Source: Halomarina pelagica
Lineage (GTDB): Archaea > Halobacteriota > Halobacteria > Halobacteriales > Haloarculaceae
DNA: 64,000 bases
NCBI RefSeq assembly: GCF_024228315.1
Contig: NZ_CP100454.1
Coordinates: 3,286,001-3,350,000, forward strand
Reading direction: 5' to 3'
Part shown: positions 40,931 through 49,541 of the stretch, in pieces
Position numbering within the stretch: the first letter of the stretch is position 1
Layout of the letters: each line of letters starts with the position of its first letter
The notes under the pieces: generated by a model
The model's input: only the letters and a program-made list of their open reading frames with translations
The model's database searches: none
Told to the model about the DNA's origin: nothing
Program-made: the position numbers and the translations under genes

Positions 40931-42418
40931 ATGAGTGAGCAGGCCCCGGAGCGGGGGTCCGTCCACGTCGTCGGAACGGCCCACGTCTCCGCGGACAGCG
41001 TCGAGGAAGTCGAACGCGTCATCGAGGAGGAGCGGCCCGACGTGGTGGCCGTCGAACTCGACGAGGGGCGGTACCGCCAACTGCGCGGTGACGGCCCCGA
41101 GGACCTCGACGCGAGCGACCTCCTTCGCGGTAACACCGTCTTTCAGTTTCTCGCCTACTGGATGCTCTCCTACGTGCAGGCCCGCCTGGGCGACGAGTTC
41201 GACATCAACCCGGGCGCGGACATGCTCGCGGGGATCGACGCGGCGGAGCGACTCGGTATCGACGTCGCGCTCGTCGACCGCGACATCCAGGTGACCATCC
41301 AGCGGTTCTGGGCGCGCCTCTCGGCGTTCGAGAAGCTGAAGCTCGTCGGCGGACTCGCGCTCAACGTCACCGACGGGCGGAGCCTCGGCCTGGCGACGGG
41401 GCTGTTCCTCGGCGCGTCGATCGCCGTCGTCGCCGAGGCGGTCGCCGGGCCGTTTCTCGTCCCGCCGGTCGCCCCCGGGGTGCTGGTGGCCGTCGCCGAC
41501 ACCGCGGTCGTCGCGCTGGCGGTCGGCGCGGCGCTGGGCGCGGTCCTCGCCCTCGCGTTCGGCGTCCTCGACGAGGAACCCGAGGACGTAGAGGAGTTCG
41601 ACATGTCAGACCTCACGAACACCGACGTGGTGAGCGCGATGATGGAGGAGTTCCGCCGGTTCTCCCCCGGGGGTGCGGAGGCGCTGATCGACGAGCGCGA
41701 CGCCTTCATCGCCCACCGCCTGGTCGCGCTCCGCGAGGGGGGACGCGACGTGGTCGCCGTCGTCGGCGCGGGCCACCGCGAGGGGATCGAGCGCTACCTC
41801 GCCCGCCCCGAGACGCTGCCGCCGATGGACTCGCTGGTCGGGACGCAGTCGGGACGGCGCGTCTCGCTCGCCAAGGTCGTCGGTTACCTGTTCACCCTCG
41901 GCTTCCTCGCGTTCTTCGTCCTGCTGGCGATGGCGGGGGTGCGAAACAGTTTCCTGCTCGAACTGTTCGCCGCGTGGTTCCTCGTCAACGGCGTATTCAC
42001 GTTCGCCCTGGCGAAGGTCGCCGGGGCGCACTGGACGAGCGCGCTCGTCGGCGGTGCCGTCGCGTGGCTCACGAGCATCAACCCGCTGCTCGCGCCGGGG
42101 TGGTTCGCGGGGTACGTCGAACTGCGCTACACGGACGTGAACGTCGCCGACATCGCCACGCTCAACGAGATCCTGAGCGACGAGGAGAGCCCCGTCCGCG
42201 ACCTCCTCGCCCGGATGCGCGAGGTGCCGCTGTTCCGCCTCATCCTCGTCGTCGCGCTGACGAACGTCGGCAGCTTCGTCGGCTCGATGGTCTTCCTGTG
42301 GGTGTTCGTCCCGGTCCTGTTCAGCGGGCAGGGGATCACCAGCGCGGGCGAGATCGTCGGGCTCCTGCTCGAGGGGGTCAGAAACAGCGTCGACCTGCTC
42401 CTCGGGGTGGCGGTCTGA
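40931..42418 (+). CDS. TraB family membrane protein (GumN/PrgY-like)
   Basis: 495 residues. The N-terminal TraB domain carries GTAHVSADSVEEVE (about residues 15-28), VVAVELDEGRY and, further on, VVAVVGAGHREGIERYL, the three family motifs. Two hydrophobic helices lie in the domain (RSLGLATGLFLGASIAVVAEAV, LVAVADTAVVALAVGAALGAVLALAF) and the C-terminal third holds about five more (GYLFTLGFLAFFVLLAMAG onward). TraB relatives are thought to be proteases or ligand exporters acting on peptides in bacteria; role in haloarchaea unknown. The stop overlaps the ATG of the next gene (TGATG). Confidence 0.9.
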   Translation: MSEQAPERGSVHVVGTAHVSADSVEEVERVIEEERPDVVAVELDEGRYRQLRGDGPEDLDASDLLRGNTVFQFLAYWMLSYVQARLGDEFDINPGADMLAGIDAAERLGIDVALVDRDIQVTIQRFWARLSAFEKLKLVGGLALNVTDGRSLGLATGLFLGASIAVVAEAVAGPFLVPPVAPGVLVAVADTAVVALAVGAALGAVLALAFGVLDEEPEDVEEFDMSDLTNTDVVSAMMEEFRRFSPGGAEALIDERDAFIAHRLVALREGGRDVVAVVGAGHREGIERYLARPETLPPMDSLVGTQSGRRVSLAKVVGYLFTLGFLAFFVLLAMAGVRNSFLLELFAAWFLVNGVFTFALAKVAGAHWTSALVGGAVAWLTSINPLLAPGWFAGYVELRYTDVNVADIATLNEILSDEESPVRDLLARMREVPLFRLILVVALTNVGSFVGSMVFLWVFVPVLFSGQGITSAGEIVGLLLEGVRNSVDLLLGVAV

Positions 42419-43032
42419 TGCGCTTCTCGACCCGCGAGGTGGTCGACCTCGGCGCGGCGTGGGTTGCCCTCGGGATCGCCTTCACCCTCTTTCTCGACCG
42501 GGGACTCGCGTTCTCGCTGGTGTGGGGCGACCTGGCGCTCTCGGCGGTGCTCGACACGCTCGCCGTCAGCATGGTCACCGTCGGCGTCGGCTTCCTCCTG
42601 CACGAACTCGCGCACAAGGTGGTCGCGGTGCGCTTCGGCCAGCTCGCGGAGTTCCGCGCCGACTACGGGATGCTCGCGCTCGCCATCGGCGCGGCCCTCG
42701 CCGGGTTCCTCTTCGCCGCGCCCGGCGCGGTCTACCACGGCGGGCGGCCCATCACCGAGCGACAGGTCGGCCTCATCGCGCTGGCCGGCCCGGCGACCAA
42801 CGTCGTGCTGGCCGGCGTGTTCGCGCCGCTTCTGGCCGTCGCCCCGCTCGGGACGGTGGGACAGCTGGGCGTCACGATCAACCTCATCCTCGCCGGATTC
42901 AACATGCTCCCCTTCGGCCCGCTCGACGGTCGGAAGGTCCTCGGCTGGAGCAAGGTGGTGTTCGCCGTCTCGTTCGTGATCTGCGCGGGGCTGGCGGCGC
43001 TCTCGCTGGCGTTCGTCGGGACGGGGTTCTGA
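42418..43032 (+). CDS. Membrane metalloprotease of the M50 (site-2 protease-like) type
   Basis: 204 residues from the ATG overlapping the TraB stop by one base. The zinc motif HELAHK (residues 61-66 in GVGFLLHELAHKVVAVRFGQLAEFRAD) lies in the second hydrophobic helix. The second motif FGPLDGRKVLGW provides a zinc-binding aspartate. Five to six transmembrane helices. It would cut membrane substrates. The tight coupling with TraB suggests a joint membrane-quality or signalling role. Confidence 0.88.
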   Translation: MRFSTREVVDLGAAWVALGIAFTLFLDRGLAFSLVWGDLALSAVLDTLAVSMVTVGVGFLLHELAHKVVAVRFGQLAEFRADYGMLALAIGAALAGFLFAAPGAVYHGGRPITERQVGLIALAGPATNVVLAGVFAPLLAVAPLGTVGQLGVTINLILAGFNMLPFGPLDGRKVLGWSKVVFAVSFVICAGLAALSLAFVGTGF

Positions 43033-43212
43033 GAGGGGGGACCGCGGCGTCCCCGGCCGAGCGCTCTCGATCAGGTCGCGTCACCCCGGGTCGCCGATCG
43101 CCCGGGAGCGCGACCGCGTCCCGGATGGAAACCAGTGTGAAGGGGTGAGTTCGGACGTGAGCCCCCGGAACCGCCCACCTCGCGAACCGGCGTCGCAGGG
43201 GCCGGAGGGGAA

Positions 43213-43222
43213 GATACTTATC
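43213..43222 (+). promoter_or_regulatory. TATA box for the membrane protein gene at 43248
   Basis: GATACTTATC ends 26 bases before the ATG, implying a leaderless or nearly leaderless transcript. Confidence 0.5.
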
Positions 43223-43247
43223 GACACAGGATACGTAACTGACAGGT

Positions 43248-43613
43248 ATGACCACCGAACTGCGGGAGACGGCGTTCGACGGCGCGGTCGTCGCGGCGAG
43301 CGCCCTACTGTTCGTCTCGTACGTATTGGGACTGTTCTCCTCGTACGCCCTGCCGTTGGCCGGCGGCGTGCTCGTCCTGGCGGTGGCCGCCCTCGCCCCG
43401 CGCGGCGCGCGGTGGCTCCTCGGCTTCGGGGCGACCCTCGGCGTCTTCCTCGCCGGGTGGGTGGTCCCCCGCCTCGTCTTCGAGCATCCGGGCGTCCGCG
43501 TCCCCCCGGGAGTCGAACCGTACCTCGCCGCGGCGCTGAGCGGCGTCGTCCTGTTCGCTCTGTTTCTCGCCTTCTACGTCGTCCCGTTCGCCCCGTCGTC
43601 CCGTCCCGCCTGA
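43248..43613 (+). CDS. Uncharacterised four-helix membrane protein
   Basis: 121 residues (MTTELRETAFDGAVVAASALLFVSYVLGLFSSYALPLAGGVLVLAVAALAP). Four hydrophobic segments, about residues 12-30, 33-49, 54-76 and 92-115, are separated by short loops; a conserved basic turn is PRGARW. No family is recognised. It is followed 44 bases later by purM on the same strand. Confidence 0.6.
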   Translation: MTTELRETAFDGAVVAASALLFVSYVLGLFSSYALPLAGGVLVLAVAALAPRGARWLLGFGATLGVFLAGWVVPRLVFEHPGVRVPPGVEPYLAAALSGVVLFALFLAFYVVPFAPSSRPA

Positions 43614-43657
43614 CGCCATCCGGTGGGCTTTTGTCCGCCCCTCGCGCGCTCTCGCGC

Positions 43658-44704
43658 ATGAACGAGGACGGCGCTCGCGACGGCGGTGAGGACGCCGAAC
43701 GGGGGGCGAACGACGAGGAGCGGATGACCTACTCGGGGGCGGGCGTGGACATCGCGGACAGCGAGGCGGCGACGGCGGCGCTCGTCGGCGCAGTCGGCGA
43801 GTTCGAGGGCGACTACGCGGGCCTCCTCGACATCGGCGACCGCTACCTCGCGCTCGCCACGGACGGCGTCGGGACGAAGCTGCTCGTCGCCGAGGCGCTT
43901 GGCGACTTCACCACCATCGGCGTCGACTGCATCGCGATGAACGTCAACGACCTCGTCGCGGCGGGCGTCGAGCCCGTGGCGTTCGTGGACTACCTCGCGG
44001 TCGACGCGCCGGACGACGACGTGGCCGAGCAGGTGGGTCGGGGGCTCGCGGCGGGCGCGGCCGAGGCGGGTATCGCGCTCGTCGGCGGCGAGACGGCCGT
44101 GATGCCCGACGTGATCAGGGGACTCGACCTCGCGGGGACCTGCGCCGGCCTCGCGCCGAAGGACGCGATCTTCCCGGGCGAGGCCGAGGTCGGCGACGCG
44201 CTCGTGGGGTTCCCGGCGAGCGGCGTCCACTCGAACGGCCTCACGCTGGCGCGGAAGGCCGCCACGAGGAACCACGAGTACACCGACCCGTTCCCGCTCG
44301 ACGAGTCCCGCACGGTGGGGGAGGTCCTGCTCGAACCGACGCGCATCTACGCCGACCTGCTCGCGCCGCTGCGCGAGCGCGACGCGCGCGCCGCCGCCCA
44401 CGTCACCGGCGGCGGCTGGACGAACCTCCTGCGGATGGGCGCGCGCCGCTACGTCGTGGACGACCCCTTCGATCCGAACCCGGTCTTCGAGTTCGTCCGA
44501 CGCGAGGGGAACGTGGCCGACGAGGAGATGTACCGGACGTTCAACATGGGCACCGGCTTCGTGGCGGCGTGCGCGCCGGCCGACGCCGAGGCGGTCGTCG
44601 AAGCGACGGACGACGGTCGCGTCGTCGGTCGCGTCGAGGCGGCGGGCGGGCAGGCGGGAAGCGAGGCGGGGACGGTCGAGATTCGAGGGCTGACGCTGTC
44701 GTAG
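43658..44704 (+). CDS. purM: Phosphoribosylformylglycinamidine cyclo-ligase
   Basis: 348 residues from the ATG at 43658. After a ~22-residue acidic extension the conserved MTYSGAGVDIADSEAA and DGVGTKLLVAEA (ATP/substrate motif) follow, then TIGVDCIAMNVNDLVAAGVEPVAFVDYLA, GGETAVMP and VTGGGWTNLLRM. It makes AIR in purine synthesis. The N-terminal acidic leader is typical of haloarchaeal forms. A longer frame upstream is rejected. Confidence 0.95.
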   Translation: MNEDGARDGGEDAERGANDEERMTYSGAGVDIADSEAATAALVGAVGEFEGDYAGLLDIGDRYLALATDGVGTKLLVAEALGDFTTIGVDCIAMNVNDLVAAGVEPVAFVDYLAVDAPDDDVAEQVGRGLAAGAAEAGIALVGGETAVMPDVIRGLDLAGTCAGLAPKDAIFPGEAEVGDALVGFPASGVHSNGLTLARKAATRNHEYTDPFPLDESRTVGEVLLEPTRIYADLLAPLRERDARAAAHVTGGGWTNLLRMGARRYVVDDPFDPNPVFEFVRREGNVADEEMYRTFNMGTGFVAACAPADAEAVVEATDDGRVVGRVEAAGGQAGSEAGTVEIRGLTLS

Positions 44705-44760
44705 GGGCCGTCCGACGATCGAACCGCCGGACGGCCGGACGAGGACGACGAGCGCCCGAC

Positions 44761-45195
44761 CTACCGGACGGTCACGACGGGGACGGGCGATCTTCGAGTG
44801 ACCTCCTCCGCCACGCTCCCGAGGAGGGCCTTCTTCAGGGTCGAGCGACCGTGCGTGCCGACGACGACCATGTCTGCGTCGTGGTCAGCGGCGTACCGCA
44901 CGATCATCTCGTGGACGCGGCCGACGGCGACGGCCGTTCGGATCGTCGCCCCCTCGCGCTCGGCGATCGCCTCCGCCTGCTCGAACAGTTCGGCCGCGCG
45001 TTCGCGCTCCTCGTCGAGCCAGTCCTCCCACTCGTGGGGGTCGTCGCCCCACCCTTTCATGGCGGTCGGGTCGCGCTCCCGGTCGACCACGTAGAGGGCG
45101 ACGACGTCGTCGTCCGGGAACTCGCTCGCGGCGAACGCCAGTCCGCGTTCCGCGAGCAGCGATCCGTCGTAGGCGACGAGCACCCGTCGGGTCAT
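44761..45195 (-). CDS. Universal stress protein (UspA family)
   Basis: 144 residues from the ATG at 45195 (MTRRVLVAYDGSLLAERGLAFAAS). The Usp fold starts with the VAYDGS loop and ends with DMVVVGTHGRSTLKKALLGSVAEEVTRRSPVPVVTV, containing the G-x2-G-x9-G-(S/T) ATP-binding pattern. It may bind ATP. Role in haloarchaea is general stress. It is on the opposite strand to purM. Confidence 0.92.
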   Translation of the reverse strand: MTRRVLVAYDGSLLAERGLAFAASEFPDDDVVALYVVDRERDPTAMKGWGDDPHEWEDWLDEERERAAELFEQAEAIAEREGATIRTAVAVGRVHEMIVRYAADHDADMVVVGTHGRSTLKKALLGSVAEEVTRRSPVPVVTVR

Positions 45196-45300
45196 GGTCC
45201 ACGCTACGCGGGCCGGGGACAAAGGTGACACTCAACGTACATCACGCGATGGAACTCTCTCGCGGAGGAAGGAGGAAGCGAGAGCGAGAACGGGACGCCG

Positions 45301-46017
45301 CTACAGGACCTCGTCGAAGTCCTTGTGGCCCTGGATCTCGACGCCCTCGTCGGTCACCTCGGCGAGGAAGACGCCGTTACCGGAGCCGGTGTCGCGCTCG
45401 ACGGCGGCCTTGACGGCGCTGGCGGCGACCTCCTTGGCCTCGTCGTTGGTCATGCCGTCGCGGTACTCGCGTTCGAGCGTCCCGTAGGCGACCGTCAGGC
45501 CCGAGCCGGTGACGGTGTAGTCGTCCTCCATGACGCCGCCGGCGGGGTCGATGGAGTAGACGTGGTGGCCCTCGTCGTCGACGCCGCCGAGGATGGGGTT
45601 GATGGCGAAGAACGGACCGCCGCGGGCGAAGTTGCCCGCGAGCGTCGAGAGCGCCTGCATGCTCATCGGCTCGCCGCGACGGGACTCGTAGAGGTTCACC
45701 TCGGCCCGGAGCGAGCGGATGAACGACTGCGCGCCGCCGACGCTCCCGACGAGCGTGAGCGCGGCCGTCGGGTGGATCTGCTCGACCTTCTGGACGTTCT
45801 TGTTCGAGACGAACCGCCCGCCCAGCGAGGCGCGCATGTCCGTCGCGATGACGACGCCGTCCGTGGTCGTGATGCCGATGGTGGTCGTTCCGGTCTGGTT
45901 CACCTTCTCCAGGTCCTTCTCCGAGACGTCCGGCAACTGGCCGACTTCCGGTTCGTAGATGGGAACCTCGTAGTCGCGCCGGTCGTACTCGAGCGAGGAC
46001 TGATCGTGGCGGTACAT
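45301..46017 (-). CDS. psmB: Proteasome beta subunit
   Basis: 238 residues from the ATG at 46017 (MYRHDQSSLEYDRRDYEVP). A 43-residue propeptide ends at VNQTG, and the catalytic threonine is the next residue (Thr44 in this numbering), starting TTTIGITTTDGVVIATD with the catalytic Asp17 and Lys33-equivalents (ATDMRAS). Haloarchaeal propeptides of this length are removed during assembly. It builds the inner rings of the 20S particle with PsmA (516-1262). A TATA box GATAAAAG on the minus strand (46043-46050) gives a leaderless transcript; an in-frame GTG at 46023 is less likely. Confidence 0.97.
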   Translation of the reverse strand: MYRHDQSSLEYDRRDYEVPIYEPEVGQLPDVSEKDLEKVNQTGTTTIGITTTDGVVIATDMRASLGGRFVSNKNVQKVEQIHPTAALTLVGSVGGAQSFIRSLRAEVNLYESRRGEPMSMQALSTLAGNFARGGPFFAINPILGGVDDEGHHVYSIDPAGGVMEDDYTVTGSGLTVAYGTLEREYRDGMTNDEAKEVAASAVKAAVERDTGSGNGVFLAEVTDEGVEIQGHKDFDEVL

Positions 46018-46061
46018 TACCACGGACTATCCGTCCTGCGCTGATAAAAGCACCCCTTCGC

Positions 46062-46259
46062 TCACTCGGCCGGCGACTCCGCGAACTCCCGCGACCGCTC
46101 GTAGGCGTCCCCCAGTCGCGCGATCGCGCGGTGGACCGGGAGGAACGGGAGGCCCACGCGACGCGCGACCATCGCCAGGGGGAGCATGAGGATGCCCGTG
46201 AGGAGGGCGGCCTGATACAGGGCGAACAGGGTTACGGACCGAAGCCGTTCGAACACCAT
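46062..46259 (-). CDS. Small membrane protein upstream of psmB
   Basis: 65 residues (MVFERLRSVTLFALYQAALLTGILMLPLAMVARRVG). One long hydrophobic stretch, about residues 10-34, then a helical, charged C-terminus (VHRAIARLGDAYERSREFAESPAE). It lies 45 bases upstream of the psmB start on the same strand. No family is recognised, but it is hydrophobic and has an ordered positive-inside pattern, so probably real. Confidence 0.6.
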   Translation of the reverse strand: MVFERLRSVTLFALYQAALLTGILMLPLAMVARRVGLPFLPVHRAIARLGDAYERSREFAESPAE

Positions 46260-46532
46260 TTCGTATCAGTCCTCAGCCACAGAAGCACACATAAACGTTG
46301 CGGACCATCGAGTGCCACGACACGTCCACACACGGCCGCCACGTATAGCGATTCAACCGTACTTGATCGGGGAGCAACCGCGTCGATCTACGGGTCCCCG
46401 TTTCGCGTAACTGGCAGTTTAGCGATCGGCAATATCCGCATACGTTATGGCGAAATTCGACGTGACGTGCGCGCCGGGCGGCGCGCGGACGGAAAACACA
46501 AAGACCGATAACGCGGAGGGCGAGGTGGGCGT

Positions 46533-46892
46533 ATGACGAACTATCTGGTGGCGATGGAGGCGGCGTGGCTCGTCCGCGACGTCGAGGCCATCGACGACGC
46601 GATCGGCGTCGCCGTGAGCGAGGCGGGAAAGCGACTGAACCGGAAGGACATGGACTACGTCGAGGTCGAGGTCGGCGGGACGCCCTGTCCGGCCTGCGGC
46701 GAGGCCTTCGACTCGGCGTTCATCGCCGCCGACACAGCCCTCGTCGGCCTCCTGCTGGAGATGAAGGTGTTCAACGCCGAGGGCGAACAGCACGCCCAGC
46801 GCATCGCCAAGAGCGAGGTCGGCGGCGCGCTCCGCGACGTCCCGCTCAAGGTGATCGAGACGTTCGAGCTACAGGACGACGAGGAACAGTAG
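46533..46892 (+). CDS. DUF555 family protein (UPF0212)
   Basis: 119 residues (MTNYLVAMEAAWLVRDVEAIDDAIGVAVSEAGKRLN). It shows the archaeal DUF555 pattern: MDYVEVEVGGTPCPACGEAFDSAFIAADTALVGLLLEMKVFNAE, with one CxxC (CPAC) that may bind a metal, and a helical end VGGALRDVPLKVIETFEL. Function unknown; present in most archaea. The gap of 273 bases upstream shows nothing recognisable. Confidence 0.88.
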   Translation: MTNYLVAMEAAWLVRDVEAIDDAIGVAVSEAGKRLNRKDMDYVEVEVGGTPCPACGEAFDSAFIAADTALVGLLLEMKVFNAEGEQHAQRIAKSEVGGALRDVPLKVIETFELQDDEEQ

Positions 46893-46974
46893 GCGTCGTA
46901 CCCCGCCTCGCACCCTGGGTGGCTCCGTTCTCCACCGTCGGTAGAAACAAGTATGAGCAGTAGTTATTTCGACC

Positions 46975-47520
46975 ATGGAACTCCCCACCCCGCAGGACCT
47001 CCGCGAACGCCGGACGGAGTTGGAGTTGACGCAGAGCGAACTGGCCGACCGGGCGGGGGTCTCACAGCCGCTCATCGCCCGGATCGAGGGAAACGACGTC
47101 GACCCGCGCCTCTCGACGCTCCGGCGCATCGTGAACGCCCTCGACGAGGCCGAGGGCGACATCCTCCGCGCCGACGACATCATGCACGGCCCGGTCGCCG
47201 CCATCGCGCCCGACGACAGCGTCCGCGGGGCGGTCGAGGTGATGAGCGACGAGGGCTACTCCCAGCTTCCGGTCGTCCACGACGGGTACCCCGTCGGCAT
47301 CATCAGCAACAGCGACGTCCGTCGGGTGGGCGACGACGAGGGGCTCGGCGACCTCCCGGTCGCCGACGTGATGCGCGAGTCCATCACCACGGTCACCCCC
47401 GACGCGACGCTCGACGAGATCGACAACCACCTCGACCACCACGACGCCGTCATCGTGATCGAGGGCGGGCGGATGACCGGCATCATCACCGAGGCGGACG
47501 TGGCGGTCCACCTGCAGTGA
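46975..47520 (+). CDS. XRE-type HTH regulator with CBS domain pair
   Basis: 181 residues. N-terminal helix-turn-helix of the XRE type: PTPQDLRERRTELELTQSELADRAGVSQPLIARIEG (about residues 4-39). Two CBS repeats follow: DIMHGPVAAIAPDDSVRGAVEVMSDEGYSQLPVV...GIISNSDV and VMRESITTVTPDATLDEIDNHLDHHDAVIVIEGGRMTGIITEADVA. The CBS pair probably binds an adenine nucleotide and alters DNA binding. Conserved across archaea. Nothing nearby indicates a target. Confidence 0.93.
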   Translation: MELPTPQDLRERRTELELTQSELADRAGVSQPLIARIEGNDVDPRLSTLRRIVNALDEAEGDILRADDIMHGPVAAIAPDDSVRGAVEVMSDEGYSQLPVVHDGYPVGIISNSDVRRVGDDEGLGDLPVADVMRESITTVTPDATLDEIDNHLDHHDAVIVIEGGRMTGIITEADVAVHLQ

Positions 47521-47624
47521 CGACGCGGACCTCGGACCGCCGCCCTCCTCTCGGGTGACTCGGAGTCCATCCCCCCTCGTTCACCGCCTCTGTTCTGTCG
47601 AGAAATCTCATTCGTAGCTTCTGT

Positions 47625-47634
47625 AAAAAGTATT
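47625..47634 (+). promoter_or_regulatory. TATA box of the zinc-ribbon gene
   Basis: AAAAGTATTA centred about 27 bases before a GTG at 47657, which could be a leaderless start in frame with the ATG at 47687 (which would give a ~30-base leader). Both starts are possible. Confidence 0.45.
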
Positions 47635-47686
47635 ACACCCTCCGAACCGAATTGTCGTGACAACCCGTGCCATCTGGGGGACGACC

Positions 47687-48322
47687 ATGTCAAACGCTAC
47701 CGGGGAACTTACTGTCGCGTGTTACGTCCGGCCGACGCAGCTCCTGGAACCGATCGACGCGCACGTCGAGACGCTGAAACGGTGCGAGCGCGAGGGGCAC
47801 GTCGACGCGCTGTTGGTGCGGGCGTGGCCCGACGAGGTCAGCCTCTCGGGATCGGTGACGTCCGACGAGACGCTCGCGACCTTCCGGCGGTTCAGTCGGT
47901 GGGCGGAGCGCGAGGGCGTCAGCGTCTGCCCGCCGTTCGAACGACTGACCCTGATCTCTGAGATAACGGACGAACGCCGCGAGGTGCTGCGGACGCCGCT
48001 CATGTGTCTCGCGGTCTACGTCGACGACCGCCTCGGCGCGGTCTTCCCGCACACCGACGGCGAGCGAACCCACGGCGTCACCGAGGCGACCGCGACGCTG
48101 CGCGCCGGCGACCTCCCGCCGCGGGTCGCCGACGTGGTCCCGTCGGAACCCGACGCGGTCGGGACGTGTCCCGGCTGTACCCGGGAGGTCGTCTCGGGAC
48201 AGGGCGTCTTCGCCTGCCCCGACTGCCGCTGGACGGCGACGGTCGCGCCCGGGGGACGCTATCGGGACGCGCTCGAACTCCGAACCGCGCCGGCGATGCG
48301 GGTGGACCGGCCGCTCGATTGA
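47687..48322 (+). CDS. Haloarchaeal zinc-ribbon protein, unknown function
   Basis: 211 residues from the ATG at 47687 (MSNATGELTVACYVRPTQLLEPIDAHVETL); the in-frame GTG at 47657 would add ten. The N-terminal ~120 residues (VDALLVRAWPDEVSLSGSVTSDETLATFRRFSRWAEREGVSVCPPFE) form a helical domain. A C-terminal zinc ribbon has CPGC and CPDC (about residues 165-190). Similar haloarchaeal proteins carry an HTH-like fold, but no function is established here. It is probably expressed from the AAAAGTATTA promoter. Confidence 0.7.
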   Translation: MSNATGELTVACYVRPTQLLEPIDAHVETLKRCEREGHVDALLVRAWPDEVSLSGSVTSDETLATFRRFSRWAEREGVSVCPPFERLTLISEITDERREVLRTPLMCLAVYVDDRLGAVFPHTDGERTHGVTEATATLRAGDLPPRVADVVPSEPDAVGTCPGCTREVVSGQGVFACPDCRWTATVAPGGRYRDALELRTAPAMRVDRPLD

Positions 48323-48365
48323 CGCGGTCGTCCGGCTTTTTGTCCCGTCGCTCCGTACGCCCTCC

Positions 48366-49115
48366 ATGACCGTCCGCCACCGAGGACTCGCGATCGACTG
48401 GTTCGGCTACGCCACGGTCCGCATCGAGACGCCCGAGGGGTTCGTCGCCTACCTCGACCCCGGTCGCTACGGCGTGCTGACCGGCGAGTGGGAACCGGAC
48501 ACGCCCGGCGTCGGCCACCCGCCGGCGCGGGACTACGCGCCCCGCGACGGCGACCTCGTCTGTGTCACCCACGACCACCACTACGACTCCGACGCCGTCC
48601 GGCGCGTCGCGGGCGAGGACGCCACCCTCGTCGTCTACGAGGCCGTGGACGCGGCGAACGTCTCGCGGGACGTCGAACCCGTCGAGGGGCTTCCCTACCA
48701 CGTCGAGCGCGTCGGCTACGGCGACGAGGTCGCCTTCGACGGCGTCGAGGTGCGCGCGATCCCCGCGTACAACGAACCCGACGGCCCGCACACCCGCGAG
48801 GGGGGCGAGCCGTACCACCCCGAGGGATTCGGCTGCGGCTTCGTCCTCGAGATCGGCGGCGCGACCGCCCTCTGGCCCGGCGACTCGGACGTCCTCCCGG
48901 ATCAGGAGGCCGTCGACGCGACGCTCCTCCTCCCGCCGATCGGCGGGTCGTTCACCATGGACCGCGAGGGCGCGGCCGACCTGGCCGAGACGATCGCCCC
49001 GGAACTCGTCCTCCCGATCCATTACAACACGTTCGCGGCGCTCGAAGCGGACTCCGGGGCGTTCGCGGCGGACGTGGCCGGGCGCGGGATCCCGGTCGTC
49101 CTCGACGAGCGGTGA
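48366..49115 (+). CDS. Metallo-beta-lactamase-fold hydrolase (UlaG-like)
   Basis: 249 residues (MTVRHRGLAIDWFGYATVRIETPEGFVAYLDPG). Zinc motif THDHHYDSDAVRR (HxHHxD, near residue 62), then a distant GDSDVLPD aspartate and PIHYNTFAAL histidine near the C-terminus. The UlaG/COG2220 type fold acts on lactones or other substrates; the substrate is unknown. It begins 43 bases after the zinc-ribbon gene. Confidence 0.9.
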   Translation: MTVRHRGLAIDWFGYATVRIETPEGFVAYLDPGRYGVLTGEWEPDTPGVGHPPARDYAPRDGDLVCVTHDHHYDSDAVRRVAGEDATLVVYEAVDAANVSRDVEPVEGLPYHVERVGYGDEVAFDGVEVRAIPAYNEPDGPHTREGGEPYHPEGFGCGFVLEIGGATALWPGDSDVLPDQEAVDATLLLPPIGGSFTMDREGAADLAETIAPELVLPIHYNTFAALEADSGAFAADVAGRGIPVVLDER

Positions 49116-49221
49116 CGCCGGCGCGCCGGGCGCGCGGCGCTACTCCCGACCGGTCGTCGGTCGCCGCGGGTCGTCCCCGCGGGTTGTCACCGCCGATCGT
49201 CGTCCATCGCCGTCGCTCCCG

Positions 49222-49467
49222 TCACTCGTCGTCGGCCTCCGCCGTCGCCCACTCCATCGCGCGGTCGATCGCGGCCTCGACCCCCTCGAACGTCCCGAGG
49301 TCGGTCCACTCGTCGGTCGCGTCGTCGTAGAGCCAGACGGCGTAGGGCTCTCCCTTGTATCGCTGGTCCTCGACGTAGAGTTCCCGCGATCCCTCCTCCT
49401 CCAGCCAGATGCACACCTGCTTGCCGCCCTCCAGGTCGCGGCGGCGGGTCCAGCCGTTCATTCCCAT
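49222..49467 (-). CDS. Small uncharacterised haloarchaeal protein
   Basis: 81 residues (MGMNGWTRRRDLEGGKQVCIWLEEEGSRELYVEDQRYKGEPYAVWLYDD). A compact beta pattern with several conserved aromatic residues ends in a helical, acidic tail VEAAIDRAMEWATAEADDE. Occurs in the neighbourhood of topoisomerase genes in haloarchaea as far as I recall, but that is not certain. No function. An internal Met3 start is possible. Confidence 0.6.
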   Translation of the reverse strand: MGMNGWTRRRDLEGGKQVCIWLEEEGSRELYVEDQRYKGEPYAVWLYDDATDEWTDLGTFEGVEAAIDRAMEWATAEADDE

Positions 49468-49541
49468 GTCTACAGTGTGGAGGGCGAGCCGGAAAACCGT
49501 GATTCACGGCCGCGAGAGTCTCCCGACGACCGACCCGCCGA

